DNA of 64,000 bases from Chryseobacterium sp. JV274. GTDB taxonomy: Bacteria > Bacteroidota > Bacteroidia > Flavobacteriales > Weeksellaceae. A model generated the notes under the pieces. It saw only the letters and a program-made list of their open reading frames with translations. It did no database searches and was not told where the DNA came from. This document shows positions 25,834-35,393 of the stretch, in pieces. Each line of letters begins with the position of its first letter. Within the stretch, counting starts at the first letter, position 1. The position numbers and the translations under genes are program-made. Location of the stretch: the NCBI RefSeq assembly GCF_903969135.1, contig NZ_LR824569.1, forward strand, positions 2,811,001 through 2,875,000, read 5' to 3'.

Positions 25834-27253
25834 CTAAAAGCGTGCCTTGTGTATTATCATAGACAAAAACGTTCACAATGTCACCTATTTTCTGACCTTC
25901 AAGCTGATCGAAGACACATACTGCATTCTGAGAATTTCTTCCTTTCCATTGGTTTTTGTTTTTCTTGGAAATTCCTTCAATCAGAATCTGGTGTGTTCTT
26001 CCCACATAAGATTTCATTCTTTGTTTTGAAAGTTCACCCTGAAGAGCAATAACCTCAGCAAGACGTCTCTGCTTCACATCGGCAGGAATATTATCTTCCA
26101 TTTTCTTATGAGCCGGAGTTCCCGGTCTTTCTGAGTACGCAAACATATAACCGTAGTCATATTCCACTTCTCTCATAAGGCTTAGGGTATCCTGGTGATC
26201 TTCTTCTGACTCATTACAGAATCCAACGATCATATCCTGAGAAAAGGACACATCAGGAACAATTTCTTTCGCTTTTTTAATCAGATCCAGATATTCCTCA
26301 CGGGTATGCTGTCTGTTCATTGCTTCAAGCATGTTATTGCTTCCGCTTTGTACAGGGAGGTGTACGTATTTACAGATGTTGTCATGCTTTGCCATCATTT
26401 TGAACACATCCAGACTCATATCCTGTGGATTTGAAGTAGAGAATCTGATTCTCAGTTCAGGAACGGCTTTAGCTACCAAATCAAGAAGCTGGGCAAAATC
26501 AACTGCTGTTGCTTTCTGCATTTCAGAAGCTTTGGCAAAATCTTTTTTCGGACCTCCTCCATACCAAAGGTAAGAGTCTACATTTTGTCCTAAAAGGGTA
26601 ATTTCTTTGTATCCGTTGTTAGCAAGATCTTTACATTCATCTATAATTGAGTGTGGATCACGGCTTCGTTCTCTTCCTCTTGTAAAAGGCACTACGCAGA
26701 ATGTACACATGTTATCACAACCTCTAGTAATGGTAACAAAAGCTGTAACACCGTTTCCGCCCAGACGAACAGGATTGATATCTGCATAAGTTTCTTCTTT
26801 GGAAAGGATTACGTTAATTGCATCTCTTCCATCGTCAGTTTCTTTTAAAAGATTAGGTAGATCTCTATAAGCATCCGGACCTACAACAAGGTCAACCAAT
26901 TGTTCTTCTTCCAGGAATTTGGTTTTTAATCTTTCCGCCATGCAGCCTAAAACGCCCACCGTCATATTCGGTTTTTCTTTTTTCAGGTTTTTGAATTGGG
27001 AAAGACGCATTCTTACGGTCTGTTCTGCTTTTTCTCGGATGGAACATGTATTTAAAAGAATCAGGTCTGCTTCTTCTACCTTCATTGTTGTATTGTATCC
27101 TTGTTCATTAAGGATGGATGCAACAATTTCAGAGTCAGAGAAATTCATCTGACAGCCATAGCTTTCTAAAAACAGTTTTTTAGAATTCTCCGGTCTTTCA
27201 GCAATGGCAAAAGCTTCGCCCTGTTTCGTTTCGTCTATATATTTTTCCTGCAC
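25817..27253 (-). CDS. miaB: tRNA-2-methylthio-N6-isopentenyladenosine synthase MiaB
   Basis: This radical-SAM methylthiotransferase adds the 2-methylthio group to i6A37 of tRNAs. The N-terminal cluster cysteines appear in ESYGCQMNFSDS, LLNTCSIREKA and VGVLGCMAERL. The radical-SAM motif is RGCDNMCTFCVVPFTRGRERSR. A C-terminal TRAM domain follows (RMKSYVGRTHQILIEG to VFVYDNTQGTLLGR). The frame starts at a TTG at 27262, but the GTG at 27253 gives the usual start (V/M)QEKYIDETKQG, so I place it there. miaE for the next modification step lies at 52.0 kb. Confidence 0.95.
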   Translation of the reverse strand: MQEKYIDETKQGEAFAIAERPENSKKLFLESYGCQMNFSDSEIVASILNEQGYNTTMKVEEADLILLNTCSIREKAEQTVRMRLSQFKNLKKEKPNMTVGVLGCMAERLKTKFLEEEQLVDLVVGPDAYRDLPNLLKETDDGRDAINVILSKEETYADINPVRLGGNGVTAFVTITRGCDNMCTFCVVPFTRGRERSRDPHSIIDECKDLANNGYKEITLLGQNVDSYLWYGGGPKKDFAKASEMQKATAVDFAQLLDLVAKAVPELRIRFSTSNPQDMSLDVFKMMAKHDNICKYVHLPVQSGSNNMLEAMNRQHTREEYLDLIKKAKEIVPDVSFSQDMIVGFCNESEEDHQDTLSLMREVEYDYGYMFAYSERPGTPAHKKMEDNIPADVKQRRLAEVIALQGELSKQRMKSYVGRTHQILIEGISKKNKNQWKGRNSQNAVCVFDQLEGQKIGDIVNVFVYDNTQGTLLGRTAE

Positions 27254-27353
27254 GATAATCAATTTAAGGCCCGCAATTTTAAATTACGAACAAATAAGTT
27301 TGCAAAGATACAAAATATTGTGACAGATTGTCAGCGCTATTATTTTAACAAAA

Positions 27354-28048
27354 TCATAAAGTTACACGCATAGTGTAAGTGGATGTTATCGGAACACTGC
27401 GAAAAGATTCCGGCTGCCATTTTTCGGTAATTTGTCCTACAGCTTTCATTACCTTGTTTTTAATATCATCCTGTAAATCATCAGGTTGTATTATAATATC
27501 TTGTAAAAAACCTTCCTGATTAACTTTAAATCGTATTTCAGCTGTTACTCCATCAGCATTTCTGATATTCTGGTTTTTCAGATTAATGAGCAGACGGTTT
27601 CTGAATTCTCCCATTCCTCCTGGAAATTCAGCAGATTTTTTTAATCCCTGTGTAGTATAATTTTCTTTAAAGTTGTCAAAATAATCGATCGGATAGAATA
27701 TGATGGAAACATATTTCTGTACATCCGCACCTTTTTCCATTTTTTAAGTTTATTTATTTCATTGAGAGCCTTTACAAATACAGCGGTAGGGCAATTATCA
27801 GAAAGAGTTTTATTAATAATTTTAGCCTGTCCCTTTTCGATTTCAAGTTCAGCCAGAAACATTTCAGACATTCTGTTATTGCAGTGTTCTGAATGACTTT
27901 CAATCAGAACTGTATTCAAATCTTTATAAAACTGGACAGCACCTCCTTTATAAGGGTTCATATCTCCCTGAAGCAGATCAAATGTCTGCGCTTTGCCCAT
28001 AGCACAAACCAGCATCAATCCAAGTAGTTGTAGAGTTTTCTTAATCAT
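27354..28048 (-). pseudogene. TonB C-terminal-like secreted protein split by a frameshift
   Basis: Two overlapping frames read as one protein. The 5' frame (from the ATG at 28048) gives a signal peptide MIKKTLQLLGLMLVCAMGKAQ, then a domain ending ALNEINKLKKW. The 3' frame (27740 to 27354) continues with EKGADVQKYVSIIFYPIDYF and a TonB-C-like domain (FPGGMGEFRNRLLINLKNQN, then GVTAEIRFKVNQEGFLQDI). The switch lies at a run of six A on the minus strand (27740-27745); one extra A would fuse the frames. The cause may be a real mutation, a phase-variable or slippery tract, or a sequencing error. An in-frame ATG at 27740 overlaps the run. Confidence 0.6.
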
Positions 28049-28118
28049 AATCATAGCTGAGATTATCAAATCTGATTTTCAGTATTGTTTTTGTAATCAA
28101 AAGTTACTTTTTCATCTG

Positions 28119-28601
28119 CTAATCAATATCTGCTGACATTGAAGAGAAGTTCATTTTAACTTTAATCTGTGAAGCTACAGGCTGCCCGTTACAAGACGCC
28201 GGAGTCCAGTTTTTCTTTATTCTTCTTACGACATACTGCATGTCATCAAAAAAAACTTCGCTGTTCTGTACTTTGGGCATTCCCTTCACATCCACAACTT
28301 TTCCTTTGTCATCAAGCACTAAAGTAAATGTAAAATCTCCCGTCAGCGCATAGAAATCTGAATTCAGATAAGCATAAATATACTTGTTGAGGATATCTTT
28401 GTAAGCTGCAACTCCACCTTCATAAGCAGCCGGTTTAAAATCATTACATTTCACGGCAACCTGCATAAAAGGCTCTTTAATATCTATTTTTAAAAGGTTT
28501 TTATTACTTTCTCTTATGAAGGAATCATCCCGTTCTTCCTGATCCTGTGCAAATGAAAAAGTCCCTGCACACAAAGCCAAAAATAAAAGTACTGTTCTCA
28601 T
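28119..28601 (-). CDS. Secreted TonB C-terminal-like protein
   Basis: It has 160 residues from the ATG at 28601 (MRTVLLFLALCAGTFSFAQ, a clear signal peptide). The longer frame to 28676 adds a stretch without signal character. The C-terminal half reads as a TonB-C-like fold: GVAAYKDILNKYIYAYL, FTFTLVLDDKGKVVDVKGM, VVRRIKKNWTPASCNGQPVA, with the WxPAxxNGxPV pattern common in energy-transducer proteins of Bacteroidota. It lacks the N-terminal transmembrane anchor and Pro-rich linker of true TonB. It lies beside the frameshifted paralogue. Confidence 0.8.
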   Translation of the reverse strand: MRTVLLFLALCAGTFSFAQDQEERDDSFIRESNKNLLKIDIKEPFMQVAVKCNDFKPAAYEGGVAAYKDILNKYIYAYLNSDFYALTGDFTFTLVLDDKGKVVDVKGMPKVQNSEVFFDDMQYVVRRIKKNWTPASCNGQPVASQIKVKMNFSSMSADID

Positions 28602-28723
28602 AATTTTGTTTCCTAATAATAAGCAAAGGTAAATATTTAGCTTATTTATAAAAAAGAAAAACTTCACGCAAAGCATGAAGTTTAAAATACGAATATGGTA
28701 AATACAAGATTTACTTTGAAGCC

Positions 28724-30457
28724 TTACAAGAGACCTTTAATGTGTTTATAATTGCTTTTCACTGTTTCAAAAACCTCATCCATTTTACCTCCAAGCATCA
28801 ATTGAGCCATAGATTTGGTCATTCCCATAATCTGATCAAATTCAATTTTAGGAGGAAGAGCCAATGCATTGGGATTGGTAAAGATGTTCAGAAGATAAGG
28901 CCCGTTGTGATCTAAACATTCTTTGATCGCGCTTTCCACTTCCTCGGGAAGGTGTACATTTTTCCCTGGATATCCCATTGCATGAGCTACCATGGCAAAG
29001 TCCGGATTAATCATATCGGTTTCATTATCGGGCATTCCGCCGACTTCCATTTCCAGTTTTACCATTCCAAGGGTCCTGTTATTGAACACGATTAGTTTTA
29101 CGGGTAGTTTATACTGAAAAATAGTCGCCATATCTCCTAATAGCATCGATAGGCCTCCATCTCCACACATTGCTATAACTTGCTTTTCCGGATGGGCTAA
29201 AGCTGCTCCGATTGCCATTGGCATTGCATTAGCCATTGATCCATGATTAAATGAGCCAAGCATTTTTCTTTCTCCCGTTCCTGTAATAAACCGGGCGCCC
29301 CAAACACAGCACATTCCGGTGTCTACGGTAAAAATAGCATCTTTTTTGGCCAGTTTATCTAAGGTATGTGCCACATATTCCGGCTGGATAGCATTCTCTT
29401 TTCCAAAATCTTTTACATATTCTAACTGACCTTCTTTTACTTTTTCATAAAATGCCAGTTGCTCATTCAGAAAGTGAACATCTGTTTTTTCTTCTAATAA
29501 AGGGAGTAATGCTTTTATTGTTTCTTTGATATCTCCTGCAAGACCTAATTCCAGTTTTGCCCTTCTTCCCAATCTTTCCGGACTTTCATCTATCTGTACA
29601 ATTTTATTTTTTACCGGCATAAACTTCTGGTAAGGAAAATCAGTCCCCAAAAGAAGAACCAGATCTGCTTCGTGCATTGCATGATATGCTGATGGAAATC
29701 CCAACAGCCCGGTAAGTCCCACTTCATTAGGATTATTAGGCTGAATTGCCATTTTTCCCCGGAATGAATATCCTACAGGCGCTTTTAATAGTTTAGACAA
29801 TTCTATAACTTCCGCACTTGCTTCACCCGCTCCAACTCCGCAGTACAATGTTACTTTTTTGCTATTATTTACCAATGCTGCCAGCTGTTTCAATTCATCA
29901 TCAGAAGGTCTTACAACAGGATTGGTTTTAAAGATTTGAGTAGAAGTAGATCCTTCTTCTGCATCCAGCTCAGAAACATCTCCCGGAAGGCCTATTACGG
30001 CAACTCCTTTTTTGGAAATAGCATGCTGAATAGCCGTCTGCACAGTTCTCTGCACCTGCTCCGGACGGGTAATCATCTGATTATAGTAACTGCAGTCATC
30101 AAACAGTTTTATTGTATTGGTTTCCTGAAAGTAATCCATTCCCATCTCATCACTGGGAATCGTAGAGGCAATAACCAGCATAGGAACATGAGAGCGGTGT
30201 GCTTCATACACTCCATTGATAAGATGAACATGTCCCGGGCCGCAACTCCCTGCACATACTGCCAGGCCATCCAGTTCGGCTTCTGCAGCAGCTGCATAAG
30301 CTCCCACTTCTTCGTGCCGCACATGAATCCACTGGATACTGCTTTTTTTAACAGCAACATTCAGATGGTTGAGACTGTCGCCAGTTACTGCATAAATTCT
30401 TTTCACATTGGCATTTTCGAGCATTTCAACAATCTGCTCTGCTATGTTTTTGGCCAT
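28724..30457 (-). CDS. poxB: Thiamine-diphosphate-dependent pyruvate dehydrogenase (PoxB-type)
   Basis: This three-domain ThDP enzyme has 577 residues. The N-terminal PYR domain holds the activating Glu in HVRHEEVGAYAAAAEAEL and the motif GSCGPGHVHLINGVYEAHRS. The central domain (about 190-330) would bind FAD. The C-terminal PP domain has the ThDP motif GDGGLSMLLGDMATIFQYKL to FNN. The pattern and length match quinone-dependent pyruvate dehydrogenase, which makes acetate and CO2 and reduces quinone at the membrane. Acetolactate synthase is the main alternative but usually has different motifs and a small subunit. It is transcribed alone. Confidence 0.88.
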   Translation of the reverse strand: MAKNIAEQIVEMLENANVKRIYAVTGDSLNHLNVAVKKSSIQWIHVRHEEVGAYAAAAEAELDGLAVCAGSCGPGHVHLINGVYEAHRSHVPMLVIASTIPSDEMGMDYFQETNTIKLFDDCSYYNQMITRPEQVQRTVQTAIQHAISKKGVAVIGLPGDVSELDAEEGSTSTQIFKTNPVVRPSDDELKQLAALVNNSKKVTLYCGVGAGEASAEVIELSKLLKAPVGYSFRGKMAIQPNNPNEVGLTGLLGFPSAYHAMHEADLVLLLGTDFPYQKFMPVKNKIVQIDESPERLGRRAKLELGLAGDIKETIKALLPLLEEKTDVHFLNEQLAFYEKVKEGQLEYVKDFGKENAIQPEYVAHTLDKLAKKDAIFTVDTGMCCVWGARFITGTGERKMLGSFNHGSMANAMPMAIGAALAHPEKQVIAMCGDGGLSMLLGDMATIFQYKLPVKLIVFNNRTLGMVKLEMEVGGMPDNETDMINPDFAMVAHAMGYPGKNVHLPEEVESAIKECLDHNGPYLLNIFTNPNALALPPKIEFDQIMGMTKSMAQLMLGGKMDEVFETVKSNYKHIKGLL

Positions 30458-30641
30458 AATTATTCTATTTTGGTGGTTGTTTTTGGTGAAAAATAGTATT
30501 TAACAGGGATAATAATGCCCCTATCTCTATCAAATTTAGCTAATAAAATTGGAACTTTCATCCGATTTCAATGTTAAAAACTTGTAATTTAATTTTGAAT
30601 TTTCTTTCTACTTACCCCTCAAACAAATTGATTAAAAAACA

Positions 30642-30670
30642 AAACAGCCACCCAAAAAGGTGGCTGTTTA
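30642..30670 (-). terminator. Terminator after lysA
   Basis: AAACAGCCACC and GGTGGCTGTTT form an 11-bp stem. On the minus strand it follows the lysA stop and is followed by TTGTTTTTTAATC. Confidence 0.85.
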
Positions 30671-30687
30671 TATCGTATCACTTAAGT

Positions 30688-31890
30688 TTACATTACTATT
30701 TCAATCTGATTTCTCAACAGATCTTCAAATTCATCTCTTTTACGGATCAAATGTGCTTTTCCGTCTAAGAATAGTACTTCTGCAGGTTTTAATCTTGAAT
30801 TGAAGTTTGAACTCATTTCAAAACCATAAGCTCCAGCATTGTGGAAAGCAAGAATATCTCCTTCTCTCACTTCGTTCAGTTTTCTGTCCCAGGCAAAAGT
30901 ATCGGTTTCACAAATGTTTCCTACTACCGTATAAATTCTTTCAGCACCTTTTGGATTGGATAAGTTCTCGATCATGTGGTAAGAATCATAGAACATTGGA
31001 CGAATCAGGTGATTGAATCCGGAATTCACACCCACAAAAACAGTAGCCGTTGTCTGCTTGATCACATTAGCTTTCACCAATAAATACCCGCTTTTACCAA
31101 CCAAGAATTTTCCAGGTTCAAACCATAATTCGAATTTTTTTCCTGTAGATTTTGAAAACTCAGAAATTACTTTTTCTACTTTTTTACCTAATGTTCTCAC
31201 ATCAGTTTCTTCTTCACTATCCTGATAAGGAATTTTGAAACCACTTCCCATATCCAGATATTTCAGGTTCGGGAAATGTTCAGAAAGTTCCAACATAATC
31301 TCCAGAGCCTGCAGGAATACATCAGGATCTTTGATCTCACTTCCTGTATGCATGTGAAGACCTTCCACATTCAGGTTTGTACTTTTCATCACTCTTTCAA
31401 TGTGACGAACCTGGTGGATAGAAATACCGAATTTACTGTCGATATGCCCCGTTGAAATTTTGTAGTTTCCTCCGGCAAAAATATGCGGATTGATTCTTAC
31501 CAAAATAGGATATGAATTTCCATATTTATTACCGAACTGCTCAAGAATAGAAATGTTATCAATATTTATATGAACTCCGAAAGTCATTGCTTCTTCTATT
31601 TCAGCAAGATCAACACAGTTGGGAGTAAACAAAATCTTTTCTTTTGAAAATCCTGCCTTTAACCCAAGTTTTACTTCATTAATGGATACACAATCCAAAG
31701 AAGCTCCCAGATTCTTGACATACTTAAGGATATTGATGTTTGTCAACGCCTTCGCTGCATAGAAGAACTTTGTATGTTTTAAAAAAGAAGATGTAAGTTT
31801 TTCGTATTGAACTTTGATGGATTCCGCATCATAAACATACACCGGGGTGCCAAACTCATTGGCAATCTTTAATAATTCTTTTGAATTCAT
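30688..31890 (-). CDS. lysA: Diaminopimelate decarboxylase LysA
   Basis: This PLP enzyme makes lysine from meso-diaminopimelate. It has 400 residues with the fold III alanine-racemase-like barrel. The PLP lysine is in TKFFYAAKALTNINIL, the glycine loop in LDMGSGFKIPY, and the C-terminal active-site residues in GNICETDTFAWDR and NAGAYGFEMSSNFN (GAYG signature). A 26-codon Lys-rich open frame and an intrinsic terminator lie just upstream, pointing to leader-mediated control. The next gene upstream on the same strand is an exonuclease-domain gene over 260 bp away. Confidence 0.95.
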   Translation of the reverse strand: MNSKELLKIANEFGTPVYVYDAESIKVQYEKLTSSFLKHTKFFYAAKALTNINILKYVKNLGASLDCVSINEVKLGLKAGFSKEKILFTPNCVDLAEIEEAMTFGVHINIDNISILEQFGNKYGNSYPILVRINPHIFAGGNYKISTGHIDSKFGISIHQVRHIERVMKSTNLNVEGLHMHTGSEIKDPDVFLQALEIMLELSEHFPNLKYLDMGSGFKIPYQDSEEETDVRTLGKKVEKVISEFSKSTGKKFELWFEPGKFLVGKSGYLLVKANVIKQTTATVFVGVNSGFNHLIRPMFYDSYHMIENLSNPKGAERIYTVVGNICETDTFAWDRKLNEVREGDILAFHNAGAYGFEMSSNFNSRLKPAEVLFLDGKAHLIRKRDEFEDLLRNQIEIVM

Positions 31891-31906
31891 AATTTCATTT
31901 TAACAT

Positions 31907-31940
31907 AAAAAAAGGCAGATTCTTATAAAAAGAGCCTGCC
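31907..31940 (-). terminator. Intrinsic terminator upstream of lysA (attenuator candidate)
   Basis: On the minus strand GGCAG (31940-31936) pairs with CTGCC (31918-31914). An inner TCTT/AAGA pairing exists and a run of seven T (31913-31907) follows, ending 17 nt before the lysA start codon. A seven-base alternative pairing exists between AAAAGAG (31974-31968) and CTCTTTT (31934-31928). Confidence 0.7.
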
Positions 31941-31972
31941 GCATTGATTATTTTTTATGCAAGACAACTCTT

Positions 31973-32053
31973 TTAAATATTCCAAACCTTAGAGAACCTT
32001 ACAGCTCCCTTTTTTCCAGTTTTAATTTGTTTAAAATTTTGCATTGCTTCCAT
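31973..32053 (-). CDS. Small Lys-rich leader ORF upstream of lysA (26 aa)
   Basis: ATG at 32053, stop at 31973-31975. The peptide begins MEAMQNFKQIKTGKKG and ends VRFSKVWNI; five of 26 residues are Lys. It is followed after 32 nt by an intrinsic terminator and then lysA. It may be a translated leader controlling lysA, or a tiny independent gene with its own terminator. The coding status is not proven: no homologues can be checked here. Confidence 0.4.
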   Translation of the reverse strand: MEAMQNFKQIKTGKKGAVRFSKVWNI

Positions 32054-32150
32054 TTATTTTTTGCAAAAATACTATTTATTTTTTATTTTTCGAAAATTGA
32101 TTTTAAAAGCACCTTCTTTCAGATCAACTTATAAAGTGTTAATTCCTATA

Positions 32151-33374
32151 TCATTTCGGTAAAGGCAGTGTTTCAAAATCGCTGCGAAGGAGTGCCAGCT
32201 GCAGTTCATTATTCAGATCTGTGGAAGATAACGGCAGGTCAATTTTTAATTTAGCCAGCTTACTTAAAGTCTGAATTTGGGTAAACAGTTCATAGAAACC
32301 AAATGAAACCACTTTCCCGTTTTCTATAATTAAAAATAATTTTTCCCCCAGTTTTCTTCCTGGTCCCAGCCAAAGTTCATTTCTTTTTCTGAATTCAATT
32401 TTCTGTTTCAATACTGAAAAATCTTTAAAATCTTCCTGAGAACCAATAAACTGAACCGCTTTTGTTCCTTGCGTAAATGATCTGAATTTTAAAACCGGTT
32501 TTTCGGTTTTATTGAGTGTATTTTTCTCAACTATATATTTATTGTTCCTGAAATACAATCCGAAAGGCAGTACTTCTTTCTTTTTAATATTTTTGGAGTT
32601 CAGGATCAGCTTAGCAATAATGTCTGTTCCGGTAAGCTCAAAATTAATCTGCTCAACATCTTTCTGAATCTGTTCCCATTTTTTTGATTTCGAATTGAAA
32701 ACTTTTTTTGAAAACTTGTTGATATCCTGAACATAATCTGAGAACATAATCCGTCCCGCTTCATCCTGAAAATAGACAAAGCCTTTATCGTTGGGAAGAT
32801 CCTGAGTAAGCTCTTTGATCTTGTTGATATAGGTTTTTGCATTAGACTCATCATGTTGTTTCTGAATGATCTCATTTTCAGTATCTTTTGAAATCAGAAG
32901 TTTGAAAAGTTCTAATGTAGCTCTTGCATCACCTTCAGCCCTGTGATGATTGGTCAAAGGAATTCCCAGAGATTTCACCAGTTTTCCCAGTGAATAACTT
33001 ACCTCATCAGGAATCAGTTTCTTAGCCAACGGAATTGTATCTAAAGTATTGGTTTTGAAGTCATATCCAAGCCTTTTGAATGACTGACGAAGCATTCTGT
33101 AATCAAAATCAATATTATGACCTACCAGGGTTGTATTTTGAGTTATTTCGATAACCCTCTTGGCAATTTCATGAAATTTCGGAGCAGTTTTGACCATTTT
33201 TGGGGTAATACTGGTCAGTTTCTGTACAAAAGGGGTAATATCTCCTTCAGGGTTTACCAGAGAAATAAACTGGTCAGTAATTTTCTGACCATCATATCTG
33301 TAGATGGCGATATCGATAATGCATTCATTTCTATAACCTGCACCATTACTTTCTATATCTATAATTGAATACAT
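32151..33374 (-). CDS. DEDD exonuclease-domain protein (DnaQ-like)
   Basis: It has about 407 residues from the ATG at 33374 (MYSIIDIESNGAG); an open frame extends to 33419, but the exonuclease motif starts right at this Met. The N-terminal domain (1-170) is a DnaQ-type 3'-5' exonuclease: ExoI DIESNG, ExoII TLVGHNIDFDYRMLRQSF, ExoIII HHRAEGDARATLELF. The C-terminal 230 residues do not match a family I know, though they lie where some bacterial proteins have a GIY-YIG nuclease. It may be a proofreading or repair exonuclease rather than the polymerase subunit itself. Confidence 0.85.
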   Translation of the reverse strand: MYSIIDIESNGAGYRNECIIDIAIYRYDGQKITDQFISLVNPEGDITPFVQKLTSITPKMVKTAPKFHEIAKRVIEITQNTTLVGHNIDFDYRMLRQSFKRLGYDFKTNTLDTIPLAKKLIPDEVSYSLGKLVKSLGIPLTNHHRAEGDARATLELFKLLISKDTENEIIQKQHDESNAKTYINKIKELTQDLPNDKGFVYFQDEAGRIMFSDYVQDINKFSKKVFNSKSKKWEQIQKDVEQINFELTGTDIIAKLILNSKNIKKKEVLPFGLYFRNNKYIVEKNTLNKTEKPVLKFRSFTQGTKAVQFIGSQEDFKDFSVLKQKIEFRKRNELWLGPGRKLGEKLFLIIENGKVVSFGFYELFTQIQTLSKLAKLKIDLPLSSTDLNNELQLALLRSDFETLPLPK

Positions 33375-33524
33375 TGAATGTGTGTTAACTGCTGTTTTGT
33401 CATTTATATTTAAAACCAAAGCTTATTCCCCGATAAAATCTGGTTCTATTTTTTACTGTTATGTAAAGATAACCTGCTAAAATAACAAAAAATATAGCAA
33501 AATATAGCAGGTTATCCTTCAAAA

Positions 33525-35051
33525 TTATCTTCTTCTGCCTCCCAGACCAAACATTCCGAGAATAGCTTTTGCTCCTTCTCTCATTAATGTAGAAGTAAAA
33601 GTACGGCCGGCTTTACTCTGCAATACCTGTTCAAACATTCCTGGTTCTTCTTTTACCGGTTTTGTCTTTTGAGTAGGCGCTGGATTTTGTGCTGCCTGTT
33701 CCATTCTGTTGGTTAGCATTTCATAAGCTGACTCTCTGTCAATAGGCTGTTCATATTTTGCAACAAGTGCTGATTTTGAAGTCAGATCAGAGATTTCCGC
33801 TTCACTCAAAACATCCATCCTTGATTCCGGAGAGATCAGATAAGTGTGTACTAATGGTGTAGGTATTCCTTTTTCATCAAGAGCCGTGACAAATGCTTCT
33901 CCAATTCCCAAATTCTGGATCAGGCTGGAAGCATTGTAATATTCTGTGGTAGGGTAATTTTCAACGGCCTTGGAAATTTCTTTTTTATCTTTTGCTGTAA
34001 AACCTCTTAATGCATGCTGAATCTTTAATCCTAATTGAGAAAGTACATTTTCAGGGACATCACCAGGAATCTGAGTAATAAAATAGATCCCTACTCCTTT
34101 GGAACGGATCAGTTTTACCATTGTTTCAATTTGTGAAAGAAGTGCTTTGGAAGCTTCATCAAAAATCAGGTGTGCTTCATCTATAAATAACACCAGCTTT
34201 GGTTTGCCACTATCTCCTTCTTCAGGAAACGTCATATAAATTTCTGCAAAAAGCGAAAGCATAAACGTAGAAAAAAGCTGTGGTTTATTCTGAATATCTG
34301 ATACTCTTAAAATATTGACCACTCCTTTTCCGTCCCTTGTTTCCAGTAAATCATGAACATCAAAGCTTAATTCACCGAAGAATCCTGCCGCTCCCTGTTG
34401 TTCCAACGCGACAATAGATCTTAAAATTGTTCCAAGAGATGCTGATGCAATGGACCCGTAATTCGCTGCAAGCTCGGCTTTTCCTTGCGCATTATCCGTC
34501 ACATACTGCAGTACTTTCTTCAAATCATTAAGATCAATCAACGGAAGCCCTTTATCATCACAGTATTTGAAGACAATCGACATGATGCTTTGCTGTGTAT
34601 CGTTAAGTTCAAGGATTTTGCTGAGTAAAACGGGCCCGAATTCTGTAACGGTAGCTCTCAACTTCACGCCTTCACCACCGGAAATACTCATCAATTCTAC
34701 CGGAAAACTCTGTGGATTGTAAGGAAGCTGTGTTTTAGCATATCTTTCTTCAATAACAGGATTCATTTGGCCTGCTTCTGCAATCCCGGAGAAATCTCCT
34801 TTAATATCAAGAACCAAAGAGGGAATTCCTGCATGAGAAAGCTGTTCTGCAAATACCTGTAATGTTTTTGTCTTACCAGTTCCCGTAGCTCCGGCGATAA
34901 GACCATGACGGTTAATCGTTTTCAGGGGAATGGTTACATTTACTTCTGTGACCACTTCACCATCCAGCATTCCTTTTCCCAATATAATATGTTCTCCTTT
35001 TGGAGTGTATCTCGTGTTTAGTTCTTCAATAAATTGTGTTTTGTCTGCCAT
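33525..35051 (-). CDS. HerA-like helicase/ATPase (DUF853 family)
   Basis: This 508-residue P-loop ATPase has Walker A GATGTGKT (54-61), Walker B KLVLFIDEAHLIFDEAS and the sensor region GVGIYFITQIPGDVPENVLSQLG. This pattern matches the YjgR/DUF853 helicase HerA-like family. The C-terminal tail has low complexity (AAQNPAPTQKTKPVKEE) and ends in MLREGAKAILGMFGLGGRRR. The E. coli homologue's function is poorly defined; the relation to the FtsK/HerA superfamily suggests DNA translocation. The gene is single and divergent from the sulfur operon. Confidence 0.88.
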   Translation of the reverse strand: MADKTQFIEELNTRYTPKGEHIILGKGMLDGEVVTEVNVTIPLKTINRHGLIAGATGTGKTKTLQVFAEQLSHAGIPSLVLDIKGDFSGIAEAGQMNPVIEERYAKTQLPYNPQSFPVELMSISGGEGVKLRATVTEFGPVLLSKILELNDTQQSIMSIVFKYCDDKGLPLIDLNDLKKVLQYVTDNAQGKAELAANYGSIASASLGTILRSIVALEQQGAAGFFGELSFDVHDLLETRDGKGVVNILRVSDIQNKPQLFSTFMLSLFAEIYMTFPEEGDSGKPKLVLFIDEAHLIFDEASKALLSQIETMVKLIRSKGVGIYFITQIPGDVPENVLSQLGLKIQHALRGFTAKDKKEISKAVENYPTTEYYNASSLIQNLGIGEAFVTALDEKGIPTPLVHTYLISPESRMDVLSEAEISDLTSKSALVAKYEQPIDRESAYEMLTNRMEQAAQNPAPTQKTKPVKEEPGMFEQVLQSKAGRTFTSTLMREGAKAILGMFGLGGRRR

Positions 35052-35393
35052 CTGATCGCTTTTTTAACTTATAAATATAAAATTTTTGGAGAATATGTAA
35101 AGATATTTTCCAATGAACTTATCTTTATTTCTTTGAAAAATAAATTTGTATCTGCATAAACAAATTTTAAACCACATGTATTAACCTGCGAACAATATAT
35201 GATTTCTAAAGAGAACATGATAAAAAACAGCATTTGCAAATTCACAGGTTGTAAGGCATTCTTTTTGCTGAAAAAGACAATGTATTAAACATCCGTTTAA
35301 CAAAGTATTGAAAGAAACTATCAATGGGATTTAACATTTCATTTAGAATTTATCTAATACTTTGTATCTTTAACTCATTAAAAAAAGACCCCA
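35052..35393. other. Intergenic region between HerA-like and MBL genes
   Basis: These 342 bp hold the divergent promoters of the HerA-like gene (minus) and the MBL-rhodanese operon (plus). A TAAATTTG box at 35141-35148 resembles the Bacteroidota -7 element but has no TTG at the expected distance. A 23-codon frame starting near 35218 has nothing to support it. I see no repeat or RNA structure here. Confidence 0.4.

Noticed and set aside
31891..32150. Lysine riboswitch upstream of lysA
   Set aside because: The 260-bp space lacks the long multi-helix aptamer and its conserved core; only one hairpin terminator and a mini-ORF are visible.
35218..35289. 23-codon frame in the HerA-MBL intergenic region
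   Set aside because: No ribosome binding site, terminator or recognisable sequence supports it; such frames are expected by chance.
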